In this document: positions 28,402-39,714 of the stretch, piece after piece | How positions within the stretch are numbered: the first letter of the stretch is position 1 | Layout of the letters: each line of letters starts with the position of its first letter | The notes under the pieces: generated by a model | Seen by the model: the letters and a program-made list of their open reading frames with translations, nothing else | What the model was told of the DNA's origin: nothing | Databases searched by the model: none | Program-made: the position numbers and the translations under genes | NCBI GenBank assembly: GCA_902600475.1 | Contig: CACKJM010000007.1 | Span: 1-64,000 of the forward strand | Direction: 5' to 3' | Origin: an uncultured Prochlorococcus sp. | GTDB taxonomy: Bacteria; Cyanobacteriota; Cyanobacteriia; PCC-6307; Cyanobiaceae | Length of the DNA stretch: 64,000 nucleotides

Positions 28402-28872
28402 ATGTCACGTCGTAATGCAGCAGTAAAAAGACCAGTTCTTCCAGATCCTCAATTTAATAGTCGTCTTGCTTCAATGATGATTTCACGGTTAATGAAACAT
28501 GGTAAAAAATCTACAGCTCAAAGAATATTATCTGATGCTTTTGCTTTAATAAGTGAGAGAACAGGTGGGAATGCAGTAGAGTTATTTGAAACTGCAGTAA
28601 AAAATGCTACACCCCTTGTGGAGGTAAGAGCGAGAAGAGTTGGTGGTGCAACATATCAAGTACCTATGGAGGTTCGCCAAGAGAGGGGTACAGCTATGGC
28701 ATTAAGATGGCTTGTTACATTCTCTCGTGCAAGGAATGGGAAAAGTATGTCCCAAAAACTTGCTAGTGAGTTGATGGATGCAGCAAATGAAACTGGGAGT
28801 TCAGTTAAGAAAAGAGAAGACACTCACAAAATGGCTGAAGCTAACAAAGCTTTTGCACATTACAGATATTAA
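28402..28872 (+). CDS. rpsG: Ribosomal protein S7
   Basis: Small-subunit head protein uS7, 156 residues, beginning [16 protein letters not shown]. Conserved blocks include [31 protein letters not shown] and [10 protein letters not shown]. Second gene of the str operon; fusA begins 97 bases later, a gap large enough for a secondary promoter. Confidence 0.98.
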   Translation: MSRRNAAVKRPVLPDPQFNSRLASMMISRLMKHGKKSTAQRILSDAFALISERTGGNAVELFETAVKNATPLVEVRARRVGGATYQVPMEVRQERGTAMALRWLVTFSRARNGKSMSQKLASELMDAANETGSSVKKREDTHKMAEANKAFAHYRY

Positions 28873-28969
28873 TTTCATCAAAAAGTGACTTAAGTAGTTT
28901 ATTATTATAAAAGTTTGCTTTTAGGGTGAACTATACTTATCAAAAATTATTTTATTTGGAGCTTTAAAA

Positions 28970-31045
28970 TTGGCACGCGACTTTCCCCTAGAACGAGTAA
29001 GGAACATAGGTATAGCCGCTCATATTGATGCAGGGAAGACAACAACAACTGAAAGAATCTTGTTTTATTCAGGAGTAGTTCATAAGATAGGAGAGGTTCA
29101 TGATGGTGCTGCTGTAACAGATTGGATGGACCAAGAAAGAGAGAGAGGAATTACTATTACTGCTGCTGCAATATCCACAAGTTGGCAAGATCACAGAATA
29201 AACATTATTGATACACCTGGACACGTTGACTTTACTATTGAGGTGGAAAGATCTATGCGGGTCCTGGATGGAGTCATAGCTGTATTTTGCGCAGTCGGCG
29301 GAGTTCAACCTCAATCTGAAACTGTTTGGCGTCAAGCAGATAGATACTCTGTTCCAAGAATGGTTTTTGTTAACAAAATGGATAGAACAGGTGCAGATTT
29401 TCTAAAGGTTAACAAGCAAATTAAAGATCGACTAAAGGCAAATGCACTCCCGATTCAGTTACCTATTGGAGCTGAAGGGGATCTCACAGGCATTATTGAT
29501 TTAGTCGCCAACAAGGCATATCTCTACAAAAATGACTTGGGTACTGATATTGAAGAAGCACCAATTCCATCCGAAATGGCAGATGAAGCTGCTGAGTGGA
29601 GAAATAAGTTAATGGAGAGTGTTGCAGAAAATGATGAAGAGTTAATAGAAACTTTCCTCGAATCAGGAGAATTATCTCTAGAACAACTAAAAAAAGGGAT
29701 AAGGGAAGGGGTTTTAAAACATGGATTGGTTCCAGTATTGTGCGGGTCAGCTTTCAAGAATAAAGGAGTTCAACTTGTTTTAGATGCTGTTGTTGATTAC
29801 TTGCCAGCTCCGGTCGATGTTAAACCAATTCAAGGTGTTTTACCAAGTGGTAAAGAAGATATAAGACCTTCAGATGATAATGCGCCTTTCAGTGCACTAG
29901 CTTTCAAAGTTATGTCGGACCCTTATGGGAAATTAACTTTTGTAAGGATGTATTCGGGTGTTCTCTCAAAGGGAAGTTATGTTATGAATTCTACTAAAGA
30001 CGCTAAAGAGAGAATTTCTAGATTAGTAATTCTTAAGGCTGATGAAAGAGAAGAGGTTGATGAATTAAGGGCTGGAGATTTAGGTGCTGTATTAGGTCTT
30101 AAGAACACAACAACTGGAGACACTTTATGTAATACAGATGATCCTATAGTTTTAGAGACTTTATTTATCCCAGAACCAGTTATTTCAGTAGCTGTTGAGC
30201 CAAAAACCAAAGGGGATATGGAGAAATTATCAAAAGCTTTAACTGCTTTGTCTGAAGAGGACCCTACTTTTAGAGTTAGTACAGATCCAGAGACAAATCA
30301 AACAGTCATAGCTGGTATGGGTGAGTTGCACCTAGAAATTCTTGTTGACAGAATGTTAAGAGAATTTAAAGTTGAAGCAAATATTGGAGCGCCTCAGGTT
30401 TCTTATAGGGAGACTATTCGTTCTAGTTCTACCGGTGAAGGTAAATATGCAAGACAAACTGGAGGAAAAGGTCAATATGGTCATGTAATAATTGAAATGG
30501 AACCTGCTGAAGTTGGTAAAGGCTTTGAATTTGTTAATAAAATTGTAGGTGGAGCAGTACCGAAAGAATACATTGGTCCTGCATCAAATGGCATGAAAGA
30601 AACCTGTGAATCTGGTGTTCTTGCCGGTTATCCACTCATTGATGTAAAAGTAACACTAGTCGATGGTTCATTCCACGATGTAGACTCATCTGAAATGGCC
30701 TTCAAAATTGCAGGTTCCATGGCTTTTAAAGATGGGGTTAAAAAATGCAACCCTGTCCTTCTAGAGCCTATGATGAAAGTTGAGGTCGAAAGTCCTGATG
30801 ACTTTCTTGGATCTGTAATTGGTGATCTCTCTTCTAGAAGAGGTCAAGTAGAAGGACAATCTGTTGACGATGGATTGTCTAAGGTACAGGCCAAAGTGCC
30901 CTTAGCCGAAATGTTCGGTTATGCCACTCAACTCCGATCAATGACTCAAGGTCGGGGTATATTTTCAATGGAGTTCGCAAATTATGAGGAAGTTCCACGT
31001 AATGTTGCTGAAGCTATCATTTCCAAGAATCAGGGCAACTCCTGA
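28970..31045 (+). CDS. fusA: Elongation factor G
   Basis: Translocation GTPase, 691 residues. The P-loop is [11 protein letters not shown]2/G3 are RGITITAAA and DTPGHVDF, and G4 is NKMDRTGAD. Five-domain length and the [20 protein letters not shown]-terminal block are normal. The start is a TTG at 28970, which gives the conserved [20 protein letters not shown]. tuf follows after 45 bases. Confidence 0.98.
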   Translation: MARDFPLERVRNIGIAAHIDAGKTTTTERILFYSGVVHKIGEVHDGAAVTDWMDQERERGITITAAAISTSWQDHRINIIDTPGHVDFTIEVERSMRVLDGVIAVFCAVGGVQPQSETVWRQADRYSVPRMVFVNKMDRTGADFLKVNKQIKDRLKANALPIQLPIGAEGDLTGIIDLVANKAYLYKNDLGTDIEEAPIPSEMADEAAEWRNKLMESVAENDEELIETFLESGELSLEQLKKGIREGVLKHGLVPVLCGSAFKNKGVQLVLDAVVDYLPAPVDVKPIQGVLPSGKEDIRPSDDNAPFSALAFKVMSDPYGKLTFVRMYSGVLSKGSYVMNSTKDAKERISRLVILKADEREEVDELRAGDLGAVLGLKNTTTGDTLCNTDDPIVLETLFIPEPVISVAVEPKTKGDMEKLSKALTALSEEDPTFRVSTDPETNQTVIAGMGELHLEILVDRMLREFKVEANIGAPQVSYRETIRSSSTGEGKYARQTGGKGQYGHVIIEMEPAEVGKGFEFVNKIVGGAVPKEYIGPASNGMKETCESGVLAGYPLIDVKVTLVDGSFHDVDSSEMAFKIAGSMAFKDGVKKCNPVLLEPMMKVEVESPDDFLGSVIGDLSSRRGQVEGQSVDDGLSKVQAKVPLAEMFGYATQLRSMTQGRGIFSMEFANYEEVPRNVAEAIISKNQGNS

Positions 31046-31090
31046 TCTCTAAACCAAAAAACTCTTAAACCCTCGATTCTTTAATTCAAA

Positions 31091-32290
31091 ATGGCTCGCG
31101 AGAAGTTCGAAAGGAACAAACCACATGTCAACATAGGTACTATTGGCCATGTTGATCATGGAAAAACAACACTAACTGCTGCTATTACTAATGTACTAGC
31201 CAAAAAAGGTCAAGCTCAAGCTCAAGACTATGGAGACATTGATGGTGCTCCTGAAGAAAGAGAGCGTGGTATTACAATTAATACAGCTCATGTTGAATAT
31301 GAAACTGAAGACAGACATTATGCTCATGTTGACTGTCCAGGACATGCTGATTATGTAAAAAACATGATTACTGGGGCAGCCCAAATGGATGGAGCTATTC
31401 TAGTTTGCGCAGCTACTGATGGTCCTATGGCGCAAACAAAAGAGCATATTCTTTTGGCTAAACAGGTTGGTGTTCCTGCACTTGTAGTTGCTCTCAACAA
31501 GTGCGATATGGTCGATGATGAAGAAATTATTGAACTTGTTGAAATGGAAATCAGAGAACTATTAGATAGTTATGACTTTCCCGGAGATGATATTCCAATA
31601 GTTCAAGTTTCCGGTTTAAAAGCTCTCGAAGGAGATTCAACTTGGGAATCAAAAATCGAAGAATTGATGAAAGCAGTTGATGCTAGTATTCCTGAGCCTG
31701 AAAGAGAAGTTGATAAACCATTCTTGATGGCAGTAGAAGATGTCTTTTCAATTACTGGTAGAGGAACTGTAGCTACTGGAAGAATTGAGAGAGGTAAAGT
31801 AAAGGTTGGAGAAGAAGTTGAAATCGTTGGAATAAGAGACACAAGGTTAACAACTGTTACAGGAGTAGAAATGTTCCGTAAACTTCTTGATGAAGGTATG
31901 GCTGGCGATAATGTCGGTTTACTTTTACGAGGTGTTCAGAAAGAAGATATTGAAAGAGGAATGGTACTTGTCAAGAAAGGATCTATTACTCCTCATACTC
32001 AGTTTGAAGGGGAAGTTTATGTCCTCAAAAAAGAAGAGGGAGGTAGACATACTCCTTTCTTCGCAGGATATAGGCCTCAGTTTTACATCAGAACAACTGA
32101 TGTGACAGGTCAAATCACAGCATTTACTTCTGATGATGGCTCTAATGTTGAAATGGTTATGCCAGGTGACAGAATCAAGATGACTGGAGAATTAATTTGT
32201 CCAGTTGCTATTGAACAAGGTATGAGATTCGCAATCCGTGAAGGTGGACGTACTATTGGGGCTGGAGTTGTTTCTAAGATTCTCAAATAA
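31091..32290 (+). CDS. tuf: Elongation factor Tu
   Basis: GTPase delivering aminoacyl-tRNA to the ribosome, 399 residues. GTPase motifs are [31 protein letters not shown] and [10 protein letters not shown]. The C-terminus [16 protein letters not shown] is universal. It is the only EF-Tu gene in the window. A strong hairpin lies between it and rpsJ. Confidence 0.99.
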   Translation: MAREKFERNKPHVNIGTIGHVDHGKTTLTAAITNVLAKKGQAQAQDYGDIDGAPEERERGITINTAHVEYETEDRHYAHVDCPGHADYVKNMITGAAQMDGAILVCAATDGPMAQTKEHILLAKQVGVPALVVALNKCDMVDDEEIIELVEMEIRELLDSYDFPGDDIPIVQVSGLKALEGDSTWESKIEELMKAVDASIPEPEREVDKPFLMAVEDVFSITGRGTVATGRIERGKVKVGEEVEIVGIRDTRLTTVTGVEMFRKLLDEGMAGDNVGLLLRGVQKEDIERGMVLVKKGSITPHTQFEGEVYVLKKEEGGRHTPFFAGYRPQFYIRTTDVTGQITAFTSDDGSNVEMVMPGDRIKMTGELICPVAIEQGMRFAIREGGRTIGAGVVSKILK

Positions 32291-32344
32291 TATTTTTGAA
32301 TTTTAATAATTTAACCTCAATCATCTAAGATAAGTAAATGGATT

Positions 32345-32369
32345 AGGGTCATTGTTACCCAATGACCCT
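32345..32369 (+). promoter_or_regulatory. Perfect 10-bp hairpin in the tuf-rpsJ gap
   Basis: AGGGTCATTG (32345-32354) pairs exactly with CAATGACCCT (32360-32369) around the five-base loop TTACC. It sits 54 bases after the tuf stop and 23 before the rpsJ start. No T-run follows, so it is not a standard intrinsic terminator. It may be an mRNA processing or stability element, or a weak attenuator. Confidence 0.7.
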
Positions 32370-32392
32370 CAATCAGAAGTTAATTTAAAATC

Positions 32393-32713
32393 ATGACTGC
32401 ATCTATTGCACAACAAAAAATAAGAATAAGACTAAAAGCATTTGACAGAAGAATGCTTGATTTGTCTTGCGATAAAATAATCCAAACTGCCGATACTACC
32501 TCTGCTTCAGCAATAGGTCCAATACCTTTACCTACTAAAAGGAAAATTTATTGTGTCCTTAGGTCTCCCCATGTTGATAAAGATTCTAGAGAGCATTTTG
32601 AAACAAGAACCCATCGAAGAATTATCGATATTTATAGTCCCTCTGCAAAAACTATTGATGCCTTAATGAAGTTGGATCTTCCTAGTGGTGTAGATATAGA
32701 AGTTAAACTTTAA
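32393..32713 (+). CDS. rpsJ: Ribosomal protein S10
   Basis: Small-subunit protein uS10, 106 residues, with [26 protein letters not shown] and [38 protein letters not shown] (cited in parts). In cyanobacteria rpsJ follows tuf in the str cluster rather than opening the S10 operon, as seen here. Confidence 0.98.
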   Translation: MTASIAQQKIRIRLKAFDRRMLDLSCDKIIQTADTTSASAIGPIPLPTKRKIYCVLRSPHVDKDSREHFETRTHRRIIDIYSPSAKTIDALMKLDLPSGVDIEVKL

Positions 32714-32768
32714 GAATTCCCGAAAACGACTTTAATTGACTAACATAACATAAATAAATGAGGTTTAA

Positions 32769-33425
32769 ATGGGAGAGCTCTCAGTAAGAGAATTACCTAT
32801 ATTCCCTTTGCCAGAAGTAGTCCTATTTCCTCAAGAAGTATTGCCTCTACATATTTTTGAATCAAGATATAGAATTATGCTTCAGTCTGCTTTAGAGACT
32901 GATTCAATGTTTGGGGTTATAAAGTGGGATTCAACCTCAAAAACTATGGCTAGTGTTGGATGCTGCGCCCAAATAATAAAACATCAAACAGCAGAAGATG
33001 GGAGAAGTAATATTATCACTCTTGGGCAACAAAGATTTCAAGTTTTAGAAATTGTTCGCTCTACTCCTTTTTGTACAGCGATGGTAAGCTGGATTAATGA
33101 TGAAAATATTGATAATCTTCAAAAATTAGACTCTCTTAAAGATTTAGTCACAGAAGCACTTAATGATGTTATTAACCTAACAAGTAAATTAACTAATACA
33201 AAGAAAAATTTACCAGATAAATTACCTAACAATCCAATGGATTTATCATTTTGGATAGGGGCTCATTTGGGAGGTCCCGTTGCTGAAGAACAGCAAAGAC
33301 TTTTAGAAGAAAGAAATACTTATACTCGTTTGCAAAGAGAATATGAAATGCTTGATCATACGAGAAAACAACTCGCAGCAAGAACAGCCTTGAAAGAAAG
33401 TTTTCCTGACATAAAAGAAAATTAA
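32769..33425 (+). CDS. LON substrate-binding domain protein
   Basis: Stand-alone Lon N-terminal (PUA-like) domain protein of 218 residues. The N-terminus ELPIFPLPEVVLFPQEVLPL and HIFESRYRIML are the domain's defining strands. There is no AAA+ or protease domain. Such proteins are widespread in cyanobacteria and plastids, possibly as protein-binding adaptors; the role is not established. The stop codon is immediately followed by the methyltransferase ATG, indicating coupled translation. Confidence 0.9.
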   Translation: MGELSVRELPIFPLPEVVLFPQEVLPLHIFESRYRIMLQSALETDSMFGVIKWDSTSKTMASVGCCAQIIKHQTAEDGRSNIITLGQQRFQVLEIVRSTPFCTAMVSWINDENIDNLQKLDSLKDLVTEALNDVINLTSKLTNTKKNLPDKLPNNPMDLSFWIGAHLGGPVAEEQQRLLEERNTYTRLQREYEMLDHTRKQLAARTALKESFPDIKEN

Positions 33426-34361
33426 ATGATTGCATTAATATTACCTCTTCTTTTATTGTTTTTTTGTATATTAGCTTTATCCATTATTTGGAGAATTAAC
33501 GCTAGAAAATTTATTTCTTCTGGTACAGTGGCATCTGCATACGATGCATGGACAGAGGATAAATTACTTGAAAGATTGTGGGGAGAGCATATACACTTAG
33601 GTTTTTATGCTCCTGGAAAAAGAAAAATTGATTTTAGAGAGGCTAAAGTCCAATTTGTTCATAAATTAGTCCAGTGGAGTGGTTTAGATCAACTGCCTAA
33701 AGGTTCCAGAATACTTGATGTGGGTTGCGGAATAGGCGGAAGTTCTAGGATTCTTGCAAAACATTATGGGTTTAGTGTCACTGGAATTACAATTAGTCCT
33801 GCTCAAGTAAAACGGGCAAGAGAACTTACGCCTTCTGAGCTCAATTGTAATTTCCAAGTTATGGACGCATTGGATTTAAAATTTGAGGATGGAACATTTG
33901 ATGCGGTTTGGAGTGTTGAGGCTGGTGCACACATGAATGATAAAGCAAAGTTTGCGGATGAAATGTTAAGGACTTTAAGGCCTGGAGGTTATCTGGCATT
34001 AGCTGATTGGAACTCAAGAGATCTCAAAGCATATCCCCCATCTTTTATTGAGAAGTTAGTTCTTAAACAGTTACTTGAACAGTGGGTACATCCTAAATTT
34101 ATAAGTATTAACGAATTCAGTAATATTCTTCGAACTAATAAAAATAGTGCAGGAAAAGTTTTTTCTGGAAATTGGAATTCATATACTAACCCTTCGTGGT
34201 ACGAATCTATAATTGAAGGTGTTCGAAGACCTTTTGTTATTTTGTCTCTTGGTCCTTTAGCAATTCTAAAGTCCTTTAGAGAAATTCCAACAATACTTCT
34301 CATGAACTGGGCATTTAAAAAAGGTTTGATGGAGTTTGGTGTTTATAAATGCAGAGGATAA
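33426..34361 (+). CDS. Membrane-anchored SAM methyltransferase, MPBQ/MSBQ type
   Basis: Predicted 2-methyl-6-phytyl(solanesyl)-benzoquinol methyltransferase for tocopherol and plastoquinone; 311 residues. An N-terminal membrane helix (LILPLLLLFFCILALSIIW) precedes YDAWTEDKLLERLWGEHIHLG. SAM motif I is ILDVGCGIGGSSRILAKHYG, followed by TGITISPAQVKRA and WSVEAGAHM. The whole resembles the Synechocystis Slr0418-type enzyme as I recall it. It ends 2 bases before the convergent pheA end. Other quinone or tocopherol substrates cannot be excluded. Confidence 0.88.
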   Translation: MIALILPLLLLFFCILALSIIWRINARKFISSGTVASAYDAWTEDKLLERLWGEHIHLGFYAPGKRKIDFREAKVQFVHKLVQWSGLDQLPKGSRILDVGCGIGGSSRILAKHYGFSVTGITISPAQVKRARELTPSELNCNFQVMDALDLKFEDGTFDAVWSVEAGAHMNDKAKFADEMLRTLRPGGYLALADWNSRDLKAYPPSFIEKLVLKQLLEQWVHPKFISINEFSNILRTNKNSAGKVFSGNWNSYTNPSWYESIIEGVRRPFVILSLGPLAILKSFREIPTILLMNWAFKKGLMEFGVYKCRG

Positions 34362-34362
34362 A

Positions 34363-35208
34363 TTAATCAAGTTCAATATTTTCTGAAAAGTAATTTCCAA
34401 AATCCACAAACTGCTTACAGAGCGGTTTAAGTTTATTTTTTAACTCAATCAAATCTTTAGTATTATTTTGATTATTAATTTCTAAATCAGTAAAAATGAT
34501 ATATTCTCCTAACTCTCTTTTTGAAGGTCTTGATTCAATTTTACTCATATTAAATCCATAATCTGCGATATATTGTATTGCTTTAAGTAAAGCACCAGGT
34601 TGATTTGAGATTAATGAGAAAGCAAAACTGGCAATATTAGCTGAATTACAATTTGATTCTTTACTTAGTAAGACAAATCTAGTGCAATTACCTGGGACAT
34701 CGTTAATGGGAAATGCTAATTCTTTCAGTCCCTCTATTTGGATTAATGATTTTGAACCGATAGCTGCTCTAAATTTACTTCCCTTTACCATATTTACTGC
34801 TTCTGATGTTGAATTTGTGGGAAGAGGGATGGCATTTGGAAGATTTTCAGATAACCATTCTGAACATTGAGCTAATGCTTGAGGATGAGATAATACTTCG
34901 GATATGAATGACATGTCTCCATCACTTATTAATGCATGTTCTATGGGTAAAACAATTGCCTTATTTATAAAAATATCAGGAAATTTCCAAAGTGCATCAA
35001 GAGTCGCAGTCACTCCCCCTTCAACAGAGTTTTCAATAGGAACTACAGCAGCATCACAATTGTTGTAGGCTATTGATTTAATGACCGAATGTAACCCATT
35101 ACATGGTACAAATATAGGTGTCTGAAAATTGGCAAGCTTTGATAATATATGAGCTGCTTTTTCTGCATATGTCCCTTTGGGACCTAAATATGCAACTTGT
35201 TTGCGCAT
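34363..35208 (-). CDS. pheA: Prephenate dehydratase
   Basis: Converts prephenate to phenylpyruvate for phenylalanine; 281 residues. The N-terminal segment AYLGPKGTYAEKAA opens the catalytic domain, which closes with the TRF motif (GNCTRFVLLSK). A C-terminal ACT domain carries the SNQPGALLKAI and ESRP elements that bind phenylalanine for feedback control. There is no chorismate mutase domain. It diverges from the DUF1997 gene. Confidence 0.96.
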   Translation of the reverse strand: MRKQVAYLGPKGTYAEKAAHILSKLANFQTPIFVPCNGLHSVIKSIAYNNCDAAVVPIENSVEGGVTATLDALWKFPDIFINKAIVLPIEHALISDGDMSFISEVLSHPQALAQCSEWLSENLPNAIPLPTNSTSEAVNMVKGSKFRAAIGSKSLIQIEGLKELAFPINDVPGNCTRFVLLSKESNCNSANIASFAFSLISNQPGALLKAIQYIADYGFNMSKIESRPSKRELGEYIIFTDLEINNQNNTKDLIELKNKLKPLCKQFVDFGNYFSENIELD

Positions 35209-35260
35209 GATTAATCGTAAGAAAAAAAGAGTTCAAATAAGCATTGGAGGAATATAGAAG

Positions 35261-35779
35261 ATGTTGTTGTCTTTTGATGCTAAACAGAAATTAAAGCTTT
35301 CTGTAACACGAAATAAAGAATATCTTTCTCAATATCTTTTGGAAGAAGAAAGAGTTGTTGGAGCAATGCTGGACTCCAAAAAATTAGTGCCTGAAGGAGA
35401 AGGTAGATATAAGTATACAGTAACAAGTTTTAAGGTTTTCCAATTAGATATTAACCCTGTTGTTTCAATTGCGGTAGAGAATAAAGATGGAATTTTAAGA
35501 ATGAGTGCCCTTGAAAGTACTTTAGATGGTCTGGGGATGATAGATGACTTTAATCTTATTTTAAAAGCAAATTTGGAAGCAACGGATATTGGATTAGAAG
35601 GTGAGGCGCTTTTAGGGGTATCTGTAAGTCAACCTCCTTTATTGAAATTGATACCAAAGAAAATTTTAGAATCTACTGGTCAATCTGTATTAAATGGGAT
35701 TTTGTTAGGTATAAAGGCACGAGTTCAACAACAATTAGTTAAAGACTTTTTAGATTGGTGCGAATCAAATAAGATTTGA
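35261..35779 (+). CDS. DUF1997 family protein
   Basis: A 172-residue protein of unknown biochemical role that matches the cyanobacterial/plastid DUF1997 pattern: an N-terminal strand rich in alternating residues, the central [21 protein letters not shown] region (cited in part), and a hydrophobic C-terminal helix [20 protein letters not shown]. No membrane segment or signal is seen. Its stop overlaps the 3' end of rnhB by 15 bases on the opposite strand. Confidence 0.8.
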   Translation: MLLSFDAKQKLKLSVTRNKEYLSQYLLEEERVVGAMLDSKKLVPEGEGRYKYTVTSFKVFQLDINPVVSIAVENKDGILRMSALESTLDGLGMIDDFNLILKANLEATDIGLEGEALLGVSVSQPPLLKLIPKKILESTGQSVLNGILLGIKARVQQQLVKDFLDWCESNKI

Positions 35780-36382
35780 TTTTTTTAAAAAACTTTTTCT
35801 ATGCAGATTAGATATTCCATTTTTTTTAATAATTGAAAGATGCTCTAAAGTACCATAACCTTTATTTTTAAATATTAAGTAACCTGAATATTGTTTTTCT
35901 AACCTTTCCATTAAATTGTCGCGAGATACTTTTGCTACTATGCTTGCCGATGCTATTGATATAAATTTGGAGTCTCCCGAAACTATATTATTTTGCACGC
36001 CGTTCCATGGTCTTAATCGTAAGGGACCGTCAATTATAATTTCAGTTGGTTTCTTTTTTAATTTTTTTAAAGCTCTTATCATGGAAAGTTCTGTTGCATC
36101 TCTTATTCCAAGCTTATCTATTTCTCTGACCGATGATTGCCCAATTCCATAATCTGATGAAAGCAATAAAATTTTTGGCAAAAGTAATTTTCTTTTTTTA
36201 GGAGTTAATTTTTTACTATCTATTACTCCAATTTGTTTCAGGATATTTTTATTTTTTTTAGTCAACACTACTACTGCTGAGAAAACTGGACCAAAAACTG
36301 CCCCCTTTCCAACTTCATCTAATCCAACTTCGGATATTTTATTCAATATTTGCTGAAGATCTTCTTCTTTTTTTTCTTGCAT
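35765..36382 (-). CDS. rnhB: Ribonuclease HII
   Basis: Removes RNA from RNA-DNA hybrids and misincorporated ribonucleotides; 205 residues. The active-site motif [17 protein letters not shown] provides the first acidic pair, and IIDGPLRL and [14 protein letters not shown] provide others. The ATG lies inside the rne coding region, 44 bases before the rne stop in a different frame, so translation is probably coupled to rne. No other ATG precedes the core motif. Confidence 0.95.
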   Translation of the reverse strand: MQEKKEEDLQQILNKISEVGLDEVGKGAVFGPVFSAVVVLTKKNKNILKQIGVIDSKKLTPKKRKLLLPKILLLSSDYGIGQSSVREIDKLGIRDATELSMIRALKKLKKKPTEIIIDGPLRLRPWNGVQNNIVSGDSKFISIASASIVAKVSRDNLMERLEKQYSGYLIFKNKGYGTLEHLSIIKKNGISNLHRKSFLKKSNLI

Positions 36383-38156
36383 TATTTATCTCATCTTCAA
36401 ATTCAATTTCATTCTTTTTATCTAAATTTTCAACTTTTTCATACTCATTAGGTATTTTCGTTGATTTGTCTTGGGAGTTTGCATTTGTTTCAATAGTACT
36501 CTCGATATTTTCTGCTTGTTTAGAATTTGAGATTTTTTTTACCTTTTTTGTTGTTTTTTTATTACCTAATTTATTTTCTTTTTTATTATCTTTTGTTAAA
36601 CGCACAAAATTATTACTAGTAAGATATTCTTTACCTAACTTTATTAGTGGATTAATGCCTAGTTGACTGAAAACAATTGTTTCGTCCTCAGTAAGATCAA
36701 CGGTTACTATATTTTTTTCTTTTGAATTGAGTGTATTCAAATCATTATTATCATTTTCTTTTTTGTTAGAAGAATCATCCTTATTTTGATTTTTGGAGTT
36801 AAGAAATTCCTTTTCTGTTATGTTTTCCTGCTTATCAGTTAATTGAGAAGTAACAATATCTGCAGGTTTTATAATGTTTGATTTATTAGGATTTTCTTCA
36901 ACATTTTTAATTTTTAGATTAGAAATTTCGTAATTCAATATATTTTCTACATGGCCTAAACCATTGCACATAGAACATTTTTTCCCAAATAATTCATATA
37001 TATTTTGGCCTTGTCTTTTTCTGGTTAATTCAACTAAACCTAATTCAGTAAGTTGAGCAATCTGAGGCCTAGCAGAATCATCTTTTATTGCTGAATTAAA
37101 ATGTTCAAGTAACTGGAATTGATCTCTTCTAGATTCCATATCAATAAAATCTACTACAATTACTCCGCCAATATTTCTTAATTTTATTTGTTTTGAGATT
37201 TCTACTGCTGCTTCGCAATTTGTCCACAAAACAGTTTGTCGTGAGTTGGCGGATCTCGTAAATGAACCAGAGTTTACATCAATAACTGTAAGAGCTTCAG
37301 TTGGCTCAATAATTATATAGCCTCCCGAAGGAAGATCTACCTTTGGTTGAAGAGCTTTTTGAATTGTTTTCTTGATTTCGTATTTTTCCAGAATATGTTG
37401 GTTTAAATCGTTATCGTGAAATTTAATCTCTACTTTAGATTCATTATTTGTTAAAAAATCTTTTGCTCTTTCAACTGAAAGTTTACTATCGATAATTATA
37501 TTTTTTGTTGATGACTTAATATGATCTCTCAAAATCTTGAGAGAGAAATCATTATCTCTTTTTATTAATTTCGGAGGACTAGAAGTCTCAGAGTCTTTTA
37601 AAATATTTTCCCATTGTTGAATTAAGTTTTCTAAGTCTTCAATAAGAAGTTCTTCTTTTATTTGTTCCGCCTCTGTCCTAAAAAGTAAACCTGTGCTGGG
37701 TGGTTTTATTAAAACTCCAAGCGCTTTTAAACGATTTCTTTCTGTTTCTGTATTTATTTTTCTAGAAATATTTACACCCATACCATATGGCTGAAGTATC
37801 AAGTACTTGCCAGGTAATGAGATACTACCTGAGAGTCTAGGTCCTTTAGATCCCGTGGGCTCTTTTATTACCTGAACAAGAACTTTTTGTTTTGGCTCGA
37901 GTAATTCAGTTATTCCTAATGTTCCTTTTTTGAGTCTTAATGGACCTAGGTCTGAAACATGGATGAATCCATTTTTATCACTTTCACCGATATCTATGAA
38001 AGCTGCATCAATGCCAGAGAGAACATTTTCAACTGTTCCTAAAAATATATCGCCAATTTGATATTGACCTTGTGCGACGATTAATTCATCAACTCGATCA
38101 TCTGTGAGTAGTGCTGCAATTCGAGCCTGCTCAGCGATGATAATTTGCTGAGACAT
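36339..38156 (-). CDS. rne: Ribonuclease E/G
   Basis: Main endoribonuclease for mRNA decay and RNA processing, 605 residues. The order is an S1 RNA-binding domain ([22 protein letters not shown] region), 5' sensor and RNase H-like core, and catalytic aspartates in VIDVNSG and [14 protein letters not shown]. The zinc-link is CSMCNGLGH, used for tetramerisation. About 180 C-terminal residues are Asn/Lys/Glu/Asp-rich and low complexity, ending in a basic patch ([10 protein letters not shown]), as in cyanobacterial RNase E tails that bind partner proteins. The tail overlaps rnhB. Confidence 0.96.
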   Translation of the reverse strand: MSQQIIIAEQARIAALLTDDRVDELIVAQGQYQIGDIFLGTVENVLSGIDAAFIDIGESDKNGFIHVSDLGPLRLKKGTLGITELLEPKQKVLVQVIKEPTGSKGPRLSGSISLPGKYLILQPYGMGVNISRKINTETERNRLKALGVLIKPPSTGLLFRTEAEQIKEELLIEDLENLIQQWENILKDSETSSPPKLIKRDNDFSLKILRDHIKSSTKNIIIDSKLSVERAKDFLTNNESKVEIKFHDNDLNQHILEKYEIKKTIQKALQPKVDLPSGGYIIIEPTEALTVIDVNSGSFTRSANSRQTVLWTNCEAAVEISKQIKLRNIGGVIVVDFIDMESRRDQFQLLEHFNSAIKDDSARPQIAQLTELGLVELTRKRQGQNIYELFGKKCSMCNGLGHVENILNYEISNLKIKNVEENPNKSNIIKPADIVTSQLTDKQENITEKEFLNSKNQNKDDSSNKKENDNNDLNTLNSKEKNIVTVDLTEDETIVFSQLGINPLIKLGKEYLTSNNFVRLTKDNKKENKLGNKKTTKKVKKISNSKQAENIESTIETNANSQDKSTKIPNEYEKVENLDKKNEIEFEDEINNARKKRRRSSANIE

Positions 38157-38457
38157 ATAAATGTGTATGAGTGGTTTGAATTTTGAAAATCATCTAAACT
38201 TAGTAGTTAAATTTTTTATCCTTTAAGAAAATAATCTTTTAAATTTTTAAAATTAGTATTATTTACTTTTTAAATTAAAGTTAATAGCAATTAGATTCTG
38301 CTATGTATTAGTTTTAGACGACTTTTAAAGTATTTGAAATTGAATTCATAGCTATGGTTATCTCTTGATTTAACCATAACTACTATAATATTAACATCTT
38401 ATTACCACTAAAGCACATTGATCAATTATCCTGTTAGTGGGTTAAATTTTATTTAAA
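38157..38457. promoter_or_regulatory. Divergent rne-dapL intergenic region
   Basis: These 301 bases separate rne (minus) from dapL (plus); no gene is visible. On the dapL side they hold an 8-bp inverted repeat TATGGTTA (38353-38360) / TAACCATA (38371-38378), a TATAAT at 38384-38389, and a nested dyad CCACTAA (38405-38411) / TTAGTGG (38434-38440) around the palindrome ATTGATCAAT (38417-38426). On the rne side the RNA would be long and U/A-rich, as expected for an autoregulated rne leader (family knowledge). Confidence 0.55.
38384..38389 (+). promoter_or_regulatory. Candidate -10 box for dapL
   Basis: A perfect TATAAT 69 bases before the dapL GTG, directly downstream of the inverted repeat at 38353-38378. 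A protein bound to that repeat would cover the -35 position. No consensus -35 is visible. The predicted leader would include the 38405-38440 dyad. Confidence 0.45.
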
Positions 38458-39684
38458 GTGGTTCAAGTAAACGAAAATTATTTAAAACTCAAAGCTGGCT
38501 ATTTGTTTCCTGAAATTGCTAAAAGAGTAAAAATATATTCTCAATCAAATAAGGGGTCTGACATAATTAAACTCGGTATAGGGGATGTTACAGAACCATT
38601 ACCTAAAGCATGCAGAGATGCCATGGTTAAGGCTCTAAATGATATGGGAACAACTGAAGGTTTTAGAGGTTATGGACCAGAACAAGGTTATTCTTGGCTT
38701 AGAGAAAAAATATCTGAGCATGACTTTATTTCTAGAGGCTGTGATATTTCTCCTGAAGAAATCTTTATTTCAGATGGTTCAAAATGTGATAGTAGCAATA
38801 TTTTAGATATTCTTGGCAATGAAAATTCAATTGCAGTAACAGACCCAGTTTACCCAGTTTACGTGGATAGTAACGTAATGACCGGAAGAACTGGGAATGC
38901 TCTCAAAAATGGAACCTATCAAGGATTATCTTATCTTGCGATTAGCGAAGACAATAACTTTTTGCCAGAACTACCTAAAAATAAAATCGATATATTATAT
39001 CTTTGTTTCCCAAATAATCCTACTGGAGCAACCATAACTAAAGAAGACTTAAAAAAGTGGGTTGATTATGCACTCCATAACAAATCCTTAATACTTTTTG
39101 ATGCAGCTTATGAAGCATTTATTAAAGAAAAGGATCTTCCTCATTCAATATATGAGATTGAGGGAGCTAGGGATTGTGCGATTGAATTTAGATCTTTTTC
39201 AAAGAATGCAGGATTCACTGGAGTTAGATGTGCATTTACAGTAATACCAAAAAATCTCAAAGGTTTTACCTCAACTAATGAGGAAATAGACTTATGGCCT
39301 CTTTGGAATAGGAGACAATCAACTAAATTCAATGGAGTAAGTTATGTCGTTCAGAGGGGAGCAGAGGCTGTTTATTCTTCTGAGGGAAAAAAAGAAGTAA
39401 AAGGTTTGATTGATTTTTATATGGAAAATGCAAAAATTATGAAAAATAAACTTCAGACTGCAGGATATAAAGTTTACGGTGGGGATAATGCTCCGTATAT
39501 CTGGATAAAAGTCCCTGATCAAATGACATCTTGGGACTTTTTTGATTTTCTTCTTCAAAAAGTTAGTGTCGTGGGCACACCCGGAAGCGGATTTGGATTA
39601 TCGGGAGAGGGTTATTTTCGATTGTCAGCATTTAACTCACGGTCAAATGTCATAACTGCGATGGAAAGAATAATTAATATATAA
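38458..39684 (+). CDS. dapL: LL-diaminopimelate aminotransferase
   Basis: PLP enzyme converting tetrahydrodipicolinate to LL-diaminopimelate in one step, the plant/cyanobacterial/chlamydial lysine route; 408 residues. The Schiff-base lysine is in [24 protein letters not shown] and the tyrosine in DAAYEAF are cofactor-site elements. The start is a GTG at 38458, preceding [20 protein letters not shown], the conserved opening. clpS follows after 30 bases. Confidence 0.96.
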   Translation: MVQVNENYLKLKAGYLFPEIAKRVKIYSQSNKGSDIIKLGIGDVTEPLPKACRDAMVKALNDMGTTEGFRGYGPEQGYSWLREKISEHDFISRGCDISPEEIFISDGSKCDSSNILDILGNENSIAVTDPVYPVYVDSNVMTGRTGNALKNGTYQGLSYLAISEDNNFLPELPKNKIDILYLCFPNNPTGATITKEDLKKWVDYALHNKSLILFDAAYEAFIKEKDLPHSIYEIEGARDCAIEFRSFSKNAGFTGVRCAFTVIPKNLKGFTSTNEEIDLWPLWNRRQSTKFNGVSYVVQRGAEAVYSSEGKKEVKGLIDFYMENAKIMKNKLQTAGYKVYGGDNAPYIWIKVPDQMTSWDFFDFLLQKVSVVGTPGSGFGLSGEGYFRLSAFNSRSNVITAMERIINI

Positions 39685-39714
39685 TTATTATTAAAATCTA
39701 ATTTATAAATTTTA

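Noticed and set aside
30000..32113. Several 60-80 residue frames inside fusA and tuf
   Set aside because: All are shadows of the two elongation-factor genes, with no independent support.
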